Assembly (NCBI GenBank): GCA_010279815.1
Contig: QEOQ01000508.1
Span: forward strand, 1,697,129-1,761,128
DNA length: 64,000 nt
Direction of reading: 5' to 3'
From: Brachionus plicatilis
Taxonomy: Eukaryota; Rotifera; Eurotatoria; Ploima; Brachionidae
Shown: positions 1 to 12,005 of the stretch, piece after piece
Numbering within the stretch: position 1 is the stretch's first letter
Layout of the letters: every line of letters starts with the position of its first letter
Position numbers and translations under genes: made by a program
The notes under the pieces: generated by a model
The model's database searches: none
Told to the model about the DNA's origin: nothing
The model's input: the letters and a program-made list of their open reading frames with translations, nothing else

Positions 1-881
1 CCACAATCAAGATAAAATGTTTTGTAATCTATTTCGATTGTTTTAGGTACCATTTCAATTTAAATAGGCTTCCTTGTTGACGTCACTTGTGCAAATATGA
101 AAGTTGGACTTTTTAGGAAAATCATTGCAACTGCCACATTTTCAAATATCGAAAAATGAAAATAATACCGGTGCTTTTTCAGAAGATTTATTAATGAAGA
201 AATCACTCATCATTCTTTCATGAGAAGCATGAGTTCTTGGAATATTCAAATGAATTCTAGCATTGTTCAATGTTATTTTGAGATTTTCAAAGGCGATTTG
301 ATGATCCATATAAGATTCTAATTTTAAGTTTTCAGTTATATTACTAATTGACTCATATTCTTATATTTCAGGAGTTTCAAAAATGTCTTTTAAGAAATAA
401 CGTAAAAATCCGAATTTAGTGACATGTTAAAAGGAATTTAATAATACTAAAATACAACGTTAAACAGTTTCAAATTAAAAATTGATTAAATCATCTGATT
501 TAAAGCTTCAAGCTTATTTTTTTTATCTTGTTTTTTTTTTAATTTAAAATTTAATCTTGAAAATTTCATCAGCTCCATAACAATTGCTTTGAACATCTCT
601 TTAATTATATTTTGAATTTTTTAAAATCAAATGAATAATTTTTTTGATTAAAAAATTTAGTAAATTTTGGACTTTAAAATTTAGTAAAGTCAAAATCTAA
701 AACTAGCTCATAAGTAAAGAAAGTTAAGATCCAAAAATATTTTTTTATAAAAATATTCATTAATCATTATTATTTTTTATTTTTTTATACTACCAAAAAT
801 AAAGGATTATTTATTTGTAAAAATTAAGAAAATAAATGGAAACTGGATAAAAAATAAAAAAATTTTCTTGTGTTTATTTAA
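1..881. other. Upstream non-coding stretch with a decayed open frame
   Basis: This is AT-rich sequence upstream of METTL14. The first 400 bases are less monotonous than the rest. On the minus strand a frame stays open from 360 down to a stop at 142-144, with an internal ATG at 307-309. It reads through an NNARIH-type segment that faintly recalls the DNAxxH block of DDE transposases, too weak to name. From about 480 to 880 I see only A/T runs and no promoter motif. Confidence 0.35.
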
Positions 882-3822
882 ATGGAGTCTTTATTGGAAA
901 TTAGCCGTAAAAATTTTAAAATCCTAAAGCAAAAATTAATTCTCAATAAGAAATTGATAGCAAATACGGTAATTTAGAATAAATTTTTTATAAGGAATAT
1001 TAATAAAAAAAATTTTTAGCTCGATGTTTCGTCAGATGATATTTTGGACTTAGTATTGCCCAAAAGTGACCAAGAATTTTTGCACGAAGTGAAAAAAACT
1101 CGGGATCTAAAGAAAGAAAACAAAATTGAACTTCTGAAAGAAATTACATGCTCAAAGGAAACTAAAATTGTTTCATTTATTGAAAAAGAAGACCAAAATA
1201 GGTATTTGTTCGAAGAAGAGTCAGCAATAAAAGAGGAAAATGAAGGTCCTAAAAATGACTATTGCCAGCATTTTGTAGATACGCAACAACGACCACAAAA
1301 TTTTATTCGTGATCCAATACTTAACGAACGCTTTGAAGACTATCCCAAATTGCGGGAATTAATAAAGCTAAAGGACGAATTGATTTTCAAAACCAATGTT
1401 CCAACCAGACCTTTGTATATTAAATCTGATCTTCTGAGCAAAGATGGTGGTGATTTTTCTCTAGCCGAATTAACCGGATCCGAGTTCGATGTTATCCTTG
1501 TGGAGCCACCACTACATGAATATCAAACTCATAATAAAATATTTTTTAATAAATTTTATTCATGGGATGAAATTAAGTCGATTGATATTGGATCAATTAC
1601 ATCTCAAAGAGCTTTTATATTTCTGTGGTGTGGATCTGGTGATGGTCTGGACAAGGGTAGAGAGTGTTTAAAAAAATGGGGATTTAGACGCTGTGAGGAT
1701 ATCGTGTGGATTAAGACAAATAAAAAAACTCTAAGACAAAATCGAAATTTAGACTGTGGGTCTATTTTACAAAGGACAAAGGTATTTATTCTTTTCTAAT
1801 ATTAGAGTTTTAAAGTTTAAGTAATCTAAATCGTTACCAATACTCTAAATAAGTTTGAATTTTATTTGAAAACAAATTTTAGAATTTTTAAAAAAAATTT
1901 CTTAATTTAGTGAATTCGACATTTCATATTAATTAAATTTTCTTCAATAAAGACTTCAAAATTTCATAAAACTTAAAAAAATTAATTATTGAATACAATT
2001 AAAAAATAAATTTTTTTCTTAAACTTTAATTAAAAAATATAAATTTAATATTTCAAAAGACGGTCGACGCGTTTCAGTTCAGTTTCGCGTTTCGTAAAAG
2101 TTAGATTATTAGAACATTATCATCAAATTTTATATTAAATCTTATGAAAACGAATGGAATTTTTTTGAAATTTATATAAAATTAATTCAACACATTTATT
2201 TCTTTTTCAAATTTACAAAAAAATTACACAAAACAAAAAAATTTGATTCTAACTTTCTATGTCAATATTTTTTTTCTTTAGTTTTTTTCAATTCCAGCGT
2301 TAATCAGCAGAGTTGTGCCCTTTTCACAAAAGACCAACTAATACTTATTTTATTTGATTTTAAAATCTTTTACATATAAAAAAAAATATGGCAAGTTTTT
2401 TTTTCTATTTAACTTTTTTGAAATTTTGAAATTACGTTGTTTAATTTAAACTCAATACTTAAGAATGTTAAAATTTGAAATACAATCACGCAATTATTTC
2501 TAAAAATGCAAAATGGAAAAAAAAAACTTGCCATTTATTGTTTAAAAAATAATTTAAAAAAGTAAAACATTCAAATATTTAAATTTTTTGATATTTTAAA
2601 ATTATTATCATTAAATCAAAAAATAAAATCTGGAAATATCAAATTAATATTATTGATTATTGAATACATGAATGTTGAAAACTTCAACATTGATCTCTTT
2701 ATCACAAAGTCATTCATCAGTCTAATATAAAAAAATCCAAATGTTTTTTGACCATTTGCTGTTTTAGATGCTGGTTCAATCAGGTTCTCCCTTTACCTTA
2801 AATTATATTTTAAATTTCTTGAGTTACTTTTCTTCAATTTCAATATTAATTAATGAAAACACTCAGGCCCAAGAATAATCTCATAAAGGATTTTTTATTT
2901 ATCAGATTATTCTTGGGCCTGAGTGTTATATTTGATGTAAAATATATTAGAAAAAATAAGCTTTAATTAGTAACTTTAATAAAGATAAAAATGTCAAAAT
3001 ATCTTTTTTTAATTATTTAAGGAAGTAAAATTTAAAGTAATCATTAAGTATAACAGTTGCTAAATAGAAAACGATCATTTTTTTAGATTCACTGGTCTTT
3101 ATATTAAAAATTGATCATTTTATTCAATAAAATACTGAGAAATCAAAAACAACTCATGTATATCCTTTAAGCTTTAATATTTATTAAAATAAAATTTATC
3201 AATTATTAATGCATCAAATTCTATCTTAAAATAAACTTATTTAAAAATTGGTTATCAAAGCTTAGAATCCGATAGATTTCATGCTTCTAATTAATAAACA
3301 ATTTTATTATAGGAACATTGTCTGATGGGAATAAAAGGCACTGTAAAGCGTTCTCAAGATAGCAGTTTTATTCATACCAATATTGATATAGATTTGATAA
3401 TTTCTGAAGAACCAGATGAAGGCTGTGCTGATAAACCCGAGGAAATTTTTAATATTATTGAGCACTTTTGTTTGGGAAGAAGAAGATTATACTTGTTCGG
3501 AAGAGATAGCACCCTAAGACACGGATGGTTGACAGTAGGTCCTGATCTCTCAGATACAAATTTTAGCAGGGATGCCTTCAAAAGTTTGTTTGCGAATGGA
3601 AATTTAACCGGAACTACGGATAGAATTGAACTTTTGAGACCCAAAACGCCTCCCATGAAATCCAAAATGCAATTAATTCAGCAGCAAACGCAGACTAATC
3701 AATTAAGTAATGTAGATCAAATGGCTTACCAAGTTAATATACCAAATAATGCAGAAAGTGCAAATTCGATTGGTTTCGGCGTCGAAACTAATCAAAATGG
3801 TGAATTCGATACTTCAGCTTAG
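882..3822 (+). CDS. METTL14: METTL14, N6-adenosine methyltransferase non-catalytic subunit
   Basis: METTL14 is the RNA-binding scaffold partner of METTL3 in the nuclear m6A mRNA methyltransferase. I read three exons, 882-968, 1020-1781 and 3313-3822, all joined in phase 0, giving 452 residues against 456 in human. Exon 1 gives an N-terminus starting [17 protein letters not shown], which parallels vertebrate METTL14. Exon 2 carries [10 protein letters not shown], the [14 protein letters not shown] block, and EPPL at about residues 191-194, the METTL14 version of the catalytic DPPW motif of METTL3. It also has FLWCGSG and [13 protein letters not shown]. Exon 3 has [28 protein letters not shown] and GWLTVGP. 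The vertebrate RGG-rich tail is replaced by a Gln/Asn-rich tail without RGG repeats. Intron 1 is 51 bp; intron 2 is 1,531 bp and contains a perfect hairpin. A polyadenylation-type AATAAA lies near 3929. Confidence 0.97.
2858..2927. repeat. Perfect 24-nt-arm hairpin in METTL14 intron 2
   Basis: Bases 2858-2881 and 2904-2927 are exact reverse complements across 24 positions, with a 22-nt loop between. The arms contain CAGGCCCAAG, markedly more GC-rich than the surrounding intron, so this is not chance A/T pairing. It could be a tiny foldback element or a hairpin RNA precursor. No clear target-site duplication flanks it. Confidence 0.85.
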
Positions 3823-4627
3823 TTTTGTTATTGCGCAATTTTTTAAAGCTAATCTTGTTTTTTAGATCAATACATTATTTGATACCTAAAAGTTAGCGTT
3901 TGCCTGTAAACCTGTATTTAGTTCAAAATAAACCATTAATTAAGTTTTTTTTTTTAATTTATGATGCTTGATTTTTATGGAAAAATATTTGCCAAAGACC
4001 AAGCTTTAAAAATCTAGTTATTAAATCAAAGCGTTTTTTTGGCTCAGAGTAGCGGTGCTTGGCAACTGACATCTTTTCAGTCAATTCCACTTGGCTGGAA
4101 AATGGAATTCTAACCACTCTTTACATAATTCGGCATAATTTATTTATTTTTCAATATATTGGGAAAATGAAATAGATTTTATGAATTTTTCTTTAAAATT
4201 AAAATTCCGCTAGAGCAAAAAAATACGCAAAAAATCTATGTACGGCCTGAATGTCTCTACTTCAAGGTTTATTATTTTAAACAACTTGCTAAACTTCACT
4301 AATTTGGCATTGAATGGTTGACTTTTTTATTTAACAAGTAATAAAATATATTTAAATAAGAATTATGTATAGAATTAAGCTTGTTTATTTTATCAAGAGT
4401 CTGAAAAAAAAATTTTGTCATATGTGAAAAAAAGAAAAAAGTAATTTTAGCTTGATGAAGATCGATAGCGAAAAAAAATTTAAAATTGGGTCGTGCTCAA
4501 ATTTAGATTTAATAAATGATTTAAAAGACTCTAGAATTTTTATATAAAAATAAATTTTTTTATTTACTTAAAAGAAATAATTATGAAGATGCTTTTATAA
4601 AATAAAAAAAAAGCAGAAAAGCCTAGA
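3823..4627. other. Intergenic METTL14-TTD14
   Basis: About 800 bp of spacer. The METTL14 3' end carries an AATAAA near 3929. Bases 4030-4130 are more complex than their surroundings and could belong to the TTD14 promoter, but I recognise no element. The rest is A/T-rich with no open frame. Confidence 0.5.
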
Positions 4628-7505
4628 ATGAGTTCTATTGAAACTAATGCGAGCAAATCAGCCTCTGACGAGCGCCTCGAGTCCAAGTCTCCCATTAATG
4701 TGATTCAGCTTAGCAAACTTTTGAAATTATCAAATCCTAATTTGAAAAAAACTCAATCGCAGTCAACCATAAACGACGCCAACGATGACTTAGAGATCGA
4801 TGAGCCCATCGATCACAGTATATCAGCCCTGCTGACTCCACAATCATCGCCGAACGCTACAGCTCAGGCTAATTCCAATTCGAACAAACGCATTCATCGA
4901 GTGGTACTAACCGGTGGTCCGTGTGCTGGAAAAACAACCTCAATTAATAAAATAAAAAATTTTTTTGAAAATATTGGATGGAAAGTATTTTGTGTGCCTG
5001 AGACTGCCACAATTCTTCTTTCGTCGGGTATCTATTTCTACGATTTAGGCAAACATAGTAATTTAATTTAAAAATTGATTAATAGACCGATTTTAATTTA
5101 ATTTTTTTCAGCAATTGATTTTCAAGAAAATTTATTGAAAACGCTTCTTCAAATCGAAGACTCGATTAATCAAGCAGCAAAGCATTATTATACAGAAAAA
5201 GATCAAAATGTGATTATAATTTATGACAGAGGTGCAATGGACCCTGTTGCTTATTTGGACGAAGAGGACTGGGAAATACTGAAGCAAAGAAATTCGGCAT
5301 GGAATGAAGTGGATCTTAGGGATAATAGATACGATCAGATTATTCATTTAGTAATTATTTTTTATTTTTTTTTAGAGATATCAGAAGTTTGTCGATAAAA
5401 CAAATATGAGTTGGGTTAATTCCAACAAATAATTTTAAAATTTTTAAAGAATATTTTAATATAGAAGTTTCGGTGGTTTTGTGAATTTCAAATACAAATT
5501 GAACAAAAATACTTAATTTTTTGATTTATTAAAATTAAATTTAATGAAAAATATTAAAATAAATACTGCTAAATAATGTAACAAGCTTTGGTGCACCTTT
5601 TTTTCCTAAAAAATTTTTTTTTTTTTTTTAGTAAATCAAATCAATAATCTATTTAAATCTTATTGATTCATTATTTTTGTGATTTTTTACACGAGAAAAA
5701 TGACTGTAGGTTATAAAGGTGCAACAAAATATGTTGAACTATGTTGCAGTATTTTTTCTAATATTTTTTTTTATTTTCACTTTTAATTGATCAAAAAATG
5801 AAGAATTTTTGTTCAATTTGTATTCGAAATTCACAATACCTGTTTCGGTTTGAAAAAGCTCTATAATCTAGAAATTTAGTTAATTAGGTAATTTTTGTAG
5901 TTTATTTTAATCTGGTCGTCAAATTTTAAAGAGGTCCAAAAAAAACGACCAAAAAATTATACAATAAAATCAGTTGCAAATGATATATTTTCTTCTTTTT
6001 ATTTTCGATAAAAAATAAATAACCTTAAAAATAATCAAGATTGTATTTAATTTATTTTCCAATTTTTAATTTGTTTATTTTTTTATTTATATTTCTAAAA
6101 AAATTAGATCCAAAATTAATTAAAAATTCATTTTTATTTCTGAATTGCCAGAAGCAAAAATTGCAGTTCAAATATTCAGTTCTAGTTTTATTCTTAAGTT
6201 TTGAAATTCAAATTATTTTTTTTAAAGAAGCATTCTAAATTAAAAGTTTCTGTTTTAAAAACGTTAATTTAAATGAAAGCACTAGTAGGCGTAAATCTAA
6301 AATTAAAAAAAAAACGCTTTCATTTTTCACAAATATATTTTTTAAATTATAAAATAAATTAAAATATCGCTTTTGCTTCATAGATTTTTTTACTAATAGA
6401 CAATAAAATGATTTTTTAATTAAAAAGAAAAATATTTTGTAAAATCGACAGCTTCGAAAAAAAATCATTTAGCTAATTAATTTTTAGCCGGGCACTAAAT
6501 TAAGCAATTGAACATAGACCAATCTAAAAAACTCAATTCTCTTACTTCATTAAATTGCTTAAAATAATTTATAAAATTTTATTTTAATTTTTGCATTTTT
6601 ACGAGTTTTTCAAATTTTAAAAATTGATTTCATTTTCTAAAGTTTATTTTAAAAATTATTTATTGGCATCAAAAAAATTAAATTTTTTAAAAGATTACTG
6701 CTGCAAAGGGTGCAGAGCAGTTCTATACACTGGACAATAATTTGACTAGAACAGAAGGTCTGGATTTAGCTCGTCAATTGGATGCAAAAATTGCCAAGGC
6801 ATGGATTGGTCATCCGTACAAATATGTGATCGATAATTGTACTGATTTTGAAATAAAAATAGCTAGAGTACTCCAGGCTGTATGTGACCGAATAGGTCTT
6901 CAATTCAAAGGCTTTGATGTTGGAAATAGAAAGAGAAAATTTTTGGTTAAGGCTGTGCCTGACGCGACAGAATTTCCACCTTTTCAAGATTTCAATGTGG
7001 TACATAACTATTTGGCTTCAAACTCGCCCAAGGTTCAGGCTCGTATTCGAAAGCGTGGGCAATCAAGTATTTTTAGAAATTAATTTTGAAATTTTTTTAA
7101 TTGGAAAAAAAAGATATTTGGTCTTATACTTATACTGTACGCTTCATTCGCAATGACCAAGTTGTTGAAACGTATAGGCAAATTGACAAAAGAGAATATG
7201 CTGTAAACAATATTTGAAAATTTAGATAATTAAAATTTAAATTATTTTCTTAGATGTTGTACAAAACGATTGACAGCAATCATTTTACAATTTATAAGCT
7301 TAGAAGATGTTTTGAATGGAAGCATCGTTATTATCAATTGGACATGTATGAGGAGCCTTGTAATCCAAGCTGCCGCGGACTCATTATCCTCACAACCCGA
7401 TGCATGGATGAAGACTTGCTATTGCCTGATTTTCTCCAAATAGAAAAAGATATCACCAAAGACCCTAATTATTCTATGTTCACTTTGTCTAAAAAGAAAA
7501 AGTAA
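4628..7505 (+). CDS. TTD14-like P-loop NTPase / CYTH-like protein
   Basis: The protein resembles insect TRPL translocation defect protein 14, a GTP- and phosphoinositide-binding protein needed for TRPL channel trafficking in fly photoreceptors. Exons are 4628-5057, 5112-5350, 6694-7066, 7114-7202 and 7254-7505; the phases agree and sum to 460 residues. After a Ser/Asn-rich leader of about 90 residues comes a Walker A loop, GGPCAGKT, at residues 96-103, then VFCVPETAT and the YDRGAMDP segment typical of the NadR/TTD14-type kinase fold. Exon 3 opens with [16 protein letters not shown] and has [12 protein letters not shown]. The last exons form the C-terminal CYTH-like half, ending with [22 protein letters not shown] and a basic KKKK tail. 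Intron 2 (1,343 bp) hosts a foldback element. Family assignment is from memory; in an animal lacking such eyes a general trafficking role is more likely than phototransduction. Confidence 0.9.
5475..5840. mobile_element. Foldback MITE copy G, in TTD14 intron 2
   Basis: The left end GGTTTTGTGAATTTCAAATA pairs with the reverse complement of the right end, GGTATTGTGAATTTCGAATA. Similarity between the arms continues through ACAAATTGAACAAAAAT and a TTTTTTGAT tract. The flanks are near-identical: AGTTTCGGT at 5466-5474 and TGTTTCGGT at 5841-5849, consistent with a 9-bp target duplication carrying one change. No coding capacity is seen. Its ends match copies A and C. Confidence 0.8.
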
Positions 7506-7710
7506 TTTTTTTGCAGCTCAATTTATTTAATGAAAATGATGTTTTTAGATTATTTCTGATTTAATATACAAAATAAATTTTGAAATAAAAAATATTTACA
7601 TTTGTGTTATATTGTGCATAATAATTAATTTATTGTTATATTAGATTAGTAATTATTAAATTTTAAAAAATCTAAACTTTTTTGCTATCTAAATTTATTT
7701 TTAAAATCTA

Positions 7711-8181
7711 TTAGCTAATTTTTTTAAATAAAGTTTTGGATATGTAAGATTTTTCAGGCCCACTCACATCATAAGTTATCTCAAATTGGTCATTCTCGAA
7801 ATCAATTTCGTAAGTGATATCGTAGGTATCGGGCGAACAAAAATGTCTGTTCTTGAACTTTATTCTATTTTCAGTGTGGTCACCTATGCTTTCACATCTA
7901 AAGCAATGAAAGAGCTTTTTTTCTGATCCTTTATCATTAAAATAAACTTGAATATCTTTGTCATCTACCAAAGAGTATAAAAAGCTTCGTGACGCATCGA
8001 ACTTGGAATCAGCGCAATCAAAAAATTCAAATACCCCCTTCTCATTGTAAATCAGCTCATTGGCATTTGTTTCCGAAGACTCAAAAGAGGCCGTTCCATT
8101 AAAAGCACCTGTATTTACTATTGTTCGAGATGCACTCCACGATCCTTTGAAAAAACTAAATATCTTTTGTGTTAAATTCAT
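7711..8181 (-). CDS. DUF6314 domain protein
   Basis: A single-exon 156-residue protein that is convergent with TTD14 (205 bp between stops) and divergent from the UNC93-like gene (248 bp between starts). The whole length fits the uncharacterised DUF6314 fold: KIFSFFKGSWSASRTI at the N-terminus, a FNGTASF strand, ELIYNEKGVFEF, IQVYFND, a FHCF strand, HFCSPDTYDITYEIDF, then VSGPEKSYISKTLFKK at the end. These small beta-rich proteins are known mainly from bacteria, fungi and algae, with no established biochemical function. There is no signal peptide or membrane segment. The start is the first in-frame ATG. Codon use looks AT-rich like the neighbours, so any lateral transfer would be old. Confidence 0.8.
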   Translation of the reverse strand: MNLTQKIFSFFKGSWSASRTIVNTGAFNGTASFESSETNANELIYNEKGVFEFFDCADSKFDASRSFLYSLVDDKDIQVYFNDKGSEKKLFHCFRCESIGDHTENRIKFKNRHFCSPDTYDITYEIDFENDQFEITYDVSGPEKSYISKTLFKKIS

Positions 8182-8429
8182 ATTTAACTTTAAAAAAAAA
8201 GAGTAATAAAAATAAAAGTTGATGAAAACAAGATATTTTAATGACCCAATTTTAATTTTATAAAATTAACATATCCAAATATTTTTTTACTTTTGTTCCC
8301 CATAATTTTGTAACGAGTACTCAGGACACTTTTCATGACAACTTGGAAACACAAGAATTTAACTATTTGGCTTTTTTAAAAAATAATTTATAACAAAAAA
8401 ATTTTTGTTAATATTTTCGATGATATATT

Positions 8430-9896
8430 ATGCTGAACTTTATAAAGAGAATGAAAAGTACCAACGATGCCATTTCGGAGCGAAATTGGGCAAACTCTGG
8501 ATACTTGATTCACAAAAATCTATTCGTAATTGGTCTTGCATGGTTTCTTTTGTTCACTGCTTTCCAGTCGATGGCAAATCTTCAAAGTAGCTTGAACAGT
8601 GATGCAGGTATCGGAACTCTGAGCTTAAGTACCATTTACATCACTCTAGTGATATCATGTTTTTTCTGGCCACCAATAATGATCAACTACTTCGGAATAA
8701 AAAACACAATAATCACTAGCCAATTTGCTTATTTGGTATTTATTGCAGCAAATACATACCCCAAATGGTACACACTCATTCCTTCGGCCATTTTGCTGGG
8801 CATTTTCGCTGGACCCCTTTGGACAGCTAAATGCACATATTTAACTGAAATAGCTGGATTCTATGCGAACATTTCAGGTGAAAGTAATGAAGCTGTTGTA
8901 AACAGATTTTTTGGAATATTCTTTTCCATGTTCCAAATGAGTCAAATAGTGGGAAATTTGATAAGTTCGACTATTTTAAAGCCGGAAGTGTCTCAGAGTA
9001 TGGAAAAATTGAGATCTCGAGATTCTTGTGGATTCAATGACTGTCCAACTGATCAGCTTGGAAACCAAGAAGATCAAATTATCAAAGCTCAATTGTCCAC
9101 TGTCTATACATTATGTTTAGTCTATATATTATTAGGTTTTTTGAGTATTATTTTAATAAGAGTAGCTTTAAATGAGTACAAAAGTAATAAAATGTTGTCT
9201 GATTCAAAAAAAGATGTGGACAATTTTAGTTTGTTTATTAGCACAGTGAAACAATTAAAAAACAAAAATCAAATATTGATACTTCCGTTGACCCTTTGGC
9301 TTGGATTTTCACTAGCATTTATAGGAGCCGATTATACCAAGTCTTTTGTAGCTTGTTCAAAAGGCGTTGATTATGTTGGCTATGCTATGATATTTTTTGG
9401 ATTACTCAATGTAATTGGAAGCTATTTGTTTGGTTTGTTGGTTAAATATGTCGGGAGAATACCATGCTTTTTAACTGCAGCTATACTCAATTATTTTCTC
9501 ATTTTTGTTATGATGAGCTGGCAATTAAAAAGAACTGAGAATGATTATGTTTTTTATTTAATTCCTGCCTTATGGGGTTTGGCAGATTCAGCGTGGCAAA
9601 CTCAGGTTAATTCGATTTATGGAGTTTTGTTCAAATCAAATCAAGAAGCAGCGTTTTCTAATTTTAGACTTTGGGAATCAGTTGGTTTTGCTGTTTCCTA
9701 TGCCTATTCAAATTATTTATGTATTTCAACTAAACTCTATTTAATGCTTTTTTATCTAACCATAGGCTTAATTGGATATTTGGCAATAGAATTTTACGAA
9801 AAAAAATTCATATTTTTTAAATCAAATAGTTTTAAAATATATTGTTCATTTGTTTTTTTATGTTTTATTTCAATTTATTGGTGTTCTTTTTTTTAA
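8430..9896 (+). CDS. UNC93-like major facilitator protein
   Basis: An intronless 488-residue polytopic membrane protein. The first membrane segment contains FLLFTAFQSMANLQSSLN, the hallmark N-terminal motif of the UNC-93 family. It is followed by further hydrophobic helices, including the segment around LGIFAGPLWTAKCTYLTEIA (family-typical PLW..Q/K..Y), a long loop at about residues 185-220, and a second bundle with GLADSAWQTQVNSIYG and FSNFRLWESVGFA. UNC-93 relatives act as potassium-channel regulators in worms and endosomal trafficking factors in vertebrates; which applies here cannot be told. The start is the ATG at 8430, with an in-frame alternative at 8451 just before KSTNDAISERNWANSG. 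It is divergently placed from the DUF6314 gene, so a shared promoter in the 248-bp gap is possible. Confidence 0.93.
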   Translation: MLNFIKRMKSTNDAISERNWANSGYLIHKNLFVIGLAWFLLFTAFQSMANLQSSLNSDAGIGTLSLSTIYITLVISCFFWPPIMINYFGIKNTIITSQFAYLVFIAANTYPKWYTLIPSAILLGIFAGPLWTAKCTYLTEIAGFYANISGESNEAVVNRFFGIFFSMFQMSQIVGNLISSTILKPEVSQSMEKLRSRDSCGFNDCPTDQLGNQEDQIIKAQLSTVYTLCLVYILLGFLSIILIRVALNEYKSNKMLSDSKKDVDNFSLFISTVKQLKNKNQILILPLTLWLGFSLAFIGADYTKSFVACSKGVDYVGYAMIFFGLLNVIGSYLFGLLVKYVGRIPCFLTAAILNYFLIFVMMSWQLKRTENDYVFYLIPALWGLADSAWQTQVNSIYGVLFKSNQEAAFSNFRLWESVGFAVSYAYSNYLCISTKLYLMLFYLTIGLIGYLAIEFYEKKFIFFKSNSFKIYCSFVFLCFISIYWCSFF

Positions 9897-11654
9897 AAAT
9901 TTTAACTCAAAAATAAAATTTTGATAATAAGAATAACATTAATAAATTATTTTATCTTAACAAATGAGAAAAATCATATTTTCCTCGGATATCTTTGGAC
10001 TGCTTTATTAATTATTTGTCCTGTTTTAATAGGATCAGTGGGTTTTTAAGAATTTTTATAAGGGATAAATATCTATCGACAACACAGGTTGGGTACATGA
10101 TGATTGATATTTACTTAATGATGAAGGTATCAGTAATGTAAAAAGTTTTTCTGTATTCATGTATATAATAATGATAGAATTCTTAAAACTTTAAGATAAA
10201 AAAAATAAAGCTTGTTTATTAAAAATATAAGCAATTTTTTTTTAATTCTAAATAGCATAAATAGAAAAAATTTTAATAATTTTTAAAAAATAAATGCCAA
10301 CGGGCTAATCGCTACGTAAAAGTATTCTAAATGGAGCAGTTTTCAATTATTTTTTTTTAAATTGCAAAAATGTTTAATATTTTAGTCATAATTTTTAAAA
10401 TCAGTCATATGATTCGAGTTACCAGTATTGATGATTCGGCTTTCAAAATGAAACATCATCATCACACGTCTCAAAGCTATTTGATATTTTGATTGTATAA
10501 TTTATATGACAAGGCATAATTCTCAATTTATTGTTTTTTGAAAAAAAAAATTATTAAATGCGAAAATCTAATAAATAGCGCCATTTGAAATATTTTTTTG
10601 CGATTTTATCAAAATAATTAAATAAAAAAAAAAAATCTTTTTGAAAATAAATAGAATCGGAAATCATAAATTACTAAATTAAGAGCTGTGTATTTTTTTT
10701 TTTATTTATTAAATTATAATGTAAAATTTATAAAATATTTTAATAGAAACCCATTTTATATATTACTGAGACAATTTTTGAAAACTTTAATTTATTTACA
10801 AAATTTATTATCAAATCTAAACTAATTATTTTTTTAATACAAGTCTGTCGCTACTTTATATTCAAAAACTATCATGCTCAATACTTCTAAAACCATCATG
10901 TTTTTTTAATAAAAATTTAATTCAATTTTTTTGGTTCAAAAAAAATTGTGTCCCAATTAAATTTTGATAAATATTTTTTTAGGATTTTAAATTTACATTG
11001 CAGAATATTAGAAAAAGATGAATTAACTTAAATCACATTCAAATTTATAGAACATTTAAATTCTAGAAAAATTTAGTTGCTTAGAATTTTTTCTTATCAT
11101 TCACTCTACTAAATTGTTCTTGAATTCACAATTCCCGCATCTTTGCCCTGTTCAATATAGCACCTACTAAACATATCAAACTTTCCATATCATTAATTCA
11201 GAAGCTTCATTAGGATCTTAACAATTCTGGTAATTAATAATTTTTTTTTAAATATTTTTTTATAATTTGATAAGAACTGTCAAAGCTTACCAAAATACTG
11301 AATGTATTTAGTTTTAAACTATTTGTATTTGTGATGATGTAATTACATTTGACATGATTTTTTTCACATTTTTCTTACAACAGAAAATATATAAAGTTAT
11401 TTTTTGAATAATTTGAAAGACCTTAAAAACAATAACTACTAGTGAATTATTAATCATTTGGGATACACTATATAACCTCCTCTATCGCCAAATGGAAGAA
11501 AAATAAATAGCAACTTGAGGTTATGAACGATTACGAATATTTTTGTTTTATGCTTCTTGGACAATTCTGTCAAAAATTTACATGGGATATGAAAAGGCAC
11601 CGCCAAGTCAAATAATATGAATCAATTTTAGTTTACAATTTTTTTCTCTTATTT
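9897..11654. other. Intergenic, AT-rich
   Basis: No credible gene. The sequence is mostly A/T homopolymer runs, with scattered more complex stretches at about 9990-10140, 10380-10500 and 11460-11600. None of these has an open frame or recognisable motif. Confidence 0.5.
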
Positions 11655-12005
11655 GGTTATGTGAAATTCAGTACAAAATGATAAAATGAACAGAAATAAA
11701 TGCTAAAAAATTGAATAAGTTTTTTCTAGATGTTTAAAATTAGTTCTGTGAATGCAACACGGTGCAAAATTCAAATTTGAATCAACTGTCAAGATCTGCT
11801 AAACTCTGCAATTTTATCAGAAATAAGCTTTCAATTAATTTGAAAGTAAAGCATTTTGCACATCATTCGAATACTTTGACAGTTGATCCAACTCTGAATA
11901 TTGCACCATGTTGCATTCACAGAACTAATTTTAAATTTCTAGAAAAAAAGTAATTCAATTTTTTAACATTTATTTCTGTTCTTTTGTACTGAACTTCACA
12001 AAACC
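11655..12005. mobile_element. Foldback MITE copy A
   Basis: The left arm begins GGTTATGTGAAATTCAGTAC at 11655. The right arm, read as reverse complement from 12005, begins GGTTTTGTGAAGTTCAGTAC. The arms stay similar for roughly 140 nt, sharing GAACAGAAATAAATG, AAAATTAGTTCTGTGAATG and ATCAACTGTCAA, with CTCTGCAATTTT in the middle. Flanks at 11646-11654 and 12005-12013 match at 8 of 9 positions if one terminal base is shared. A 63-codon open frame inside is produced by the repeat and is not a gene. Confidence 0.8.

Noticed and set aside
6041..6468. Phe/Leu/Ile-rich frames in TTD14 intron 2
   Set aside because: Low-complexity products of A/T runs, inside an intron.
11762..11953. 63-codon frame
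   Set aside because: Lies wholly inside foldback copy A and is created by its inverted arms.
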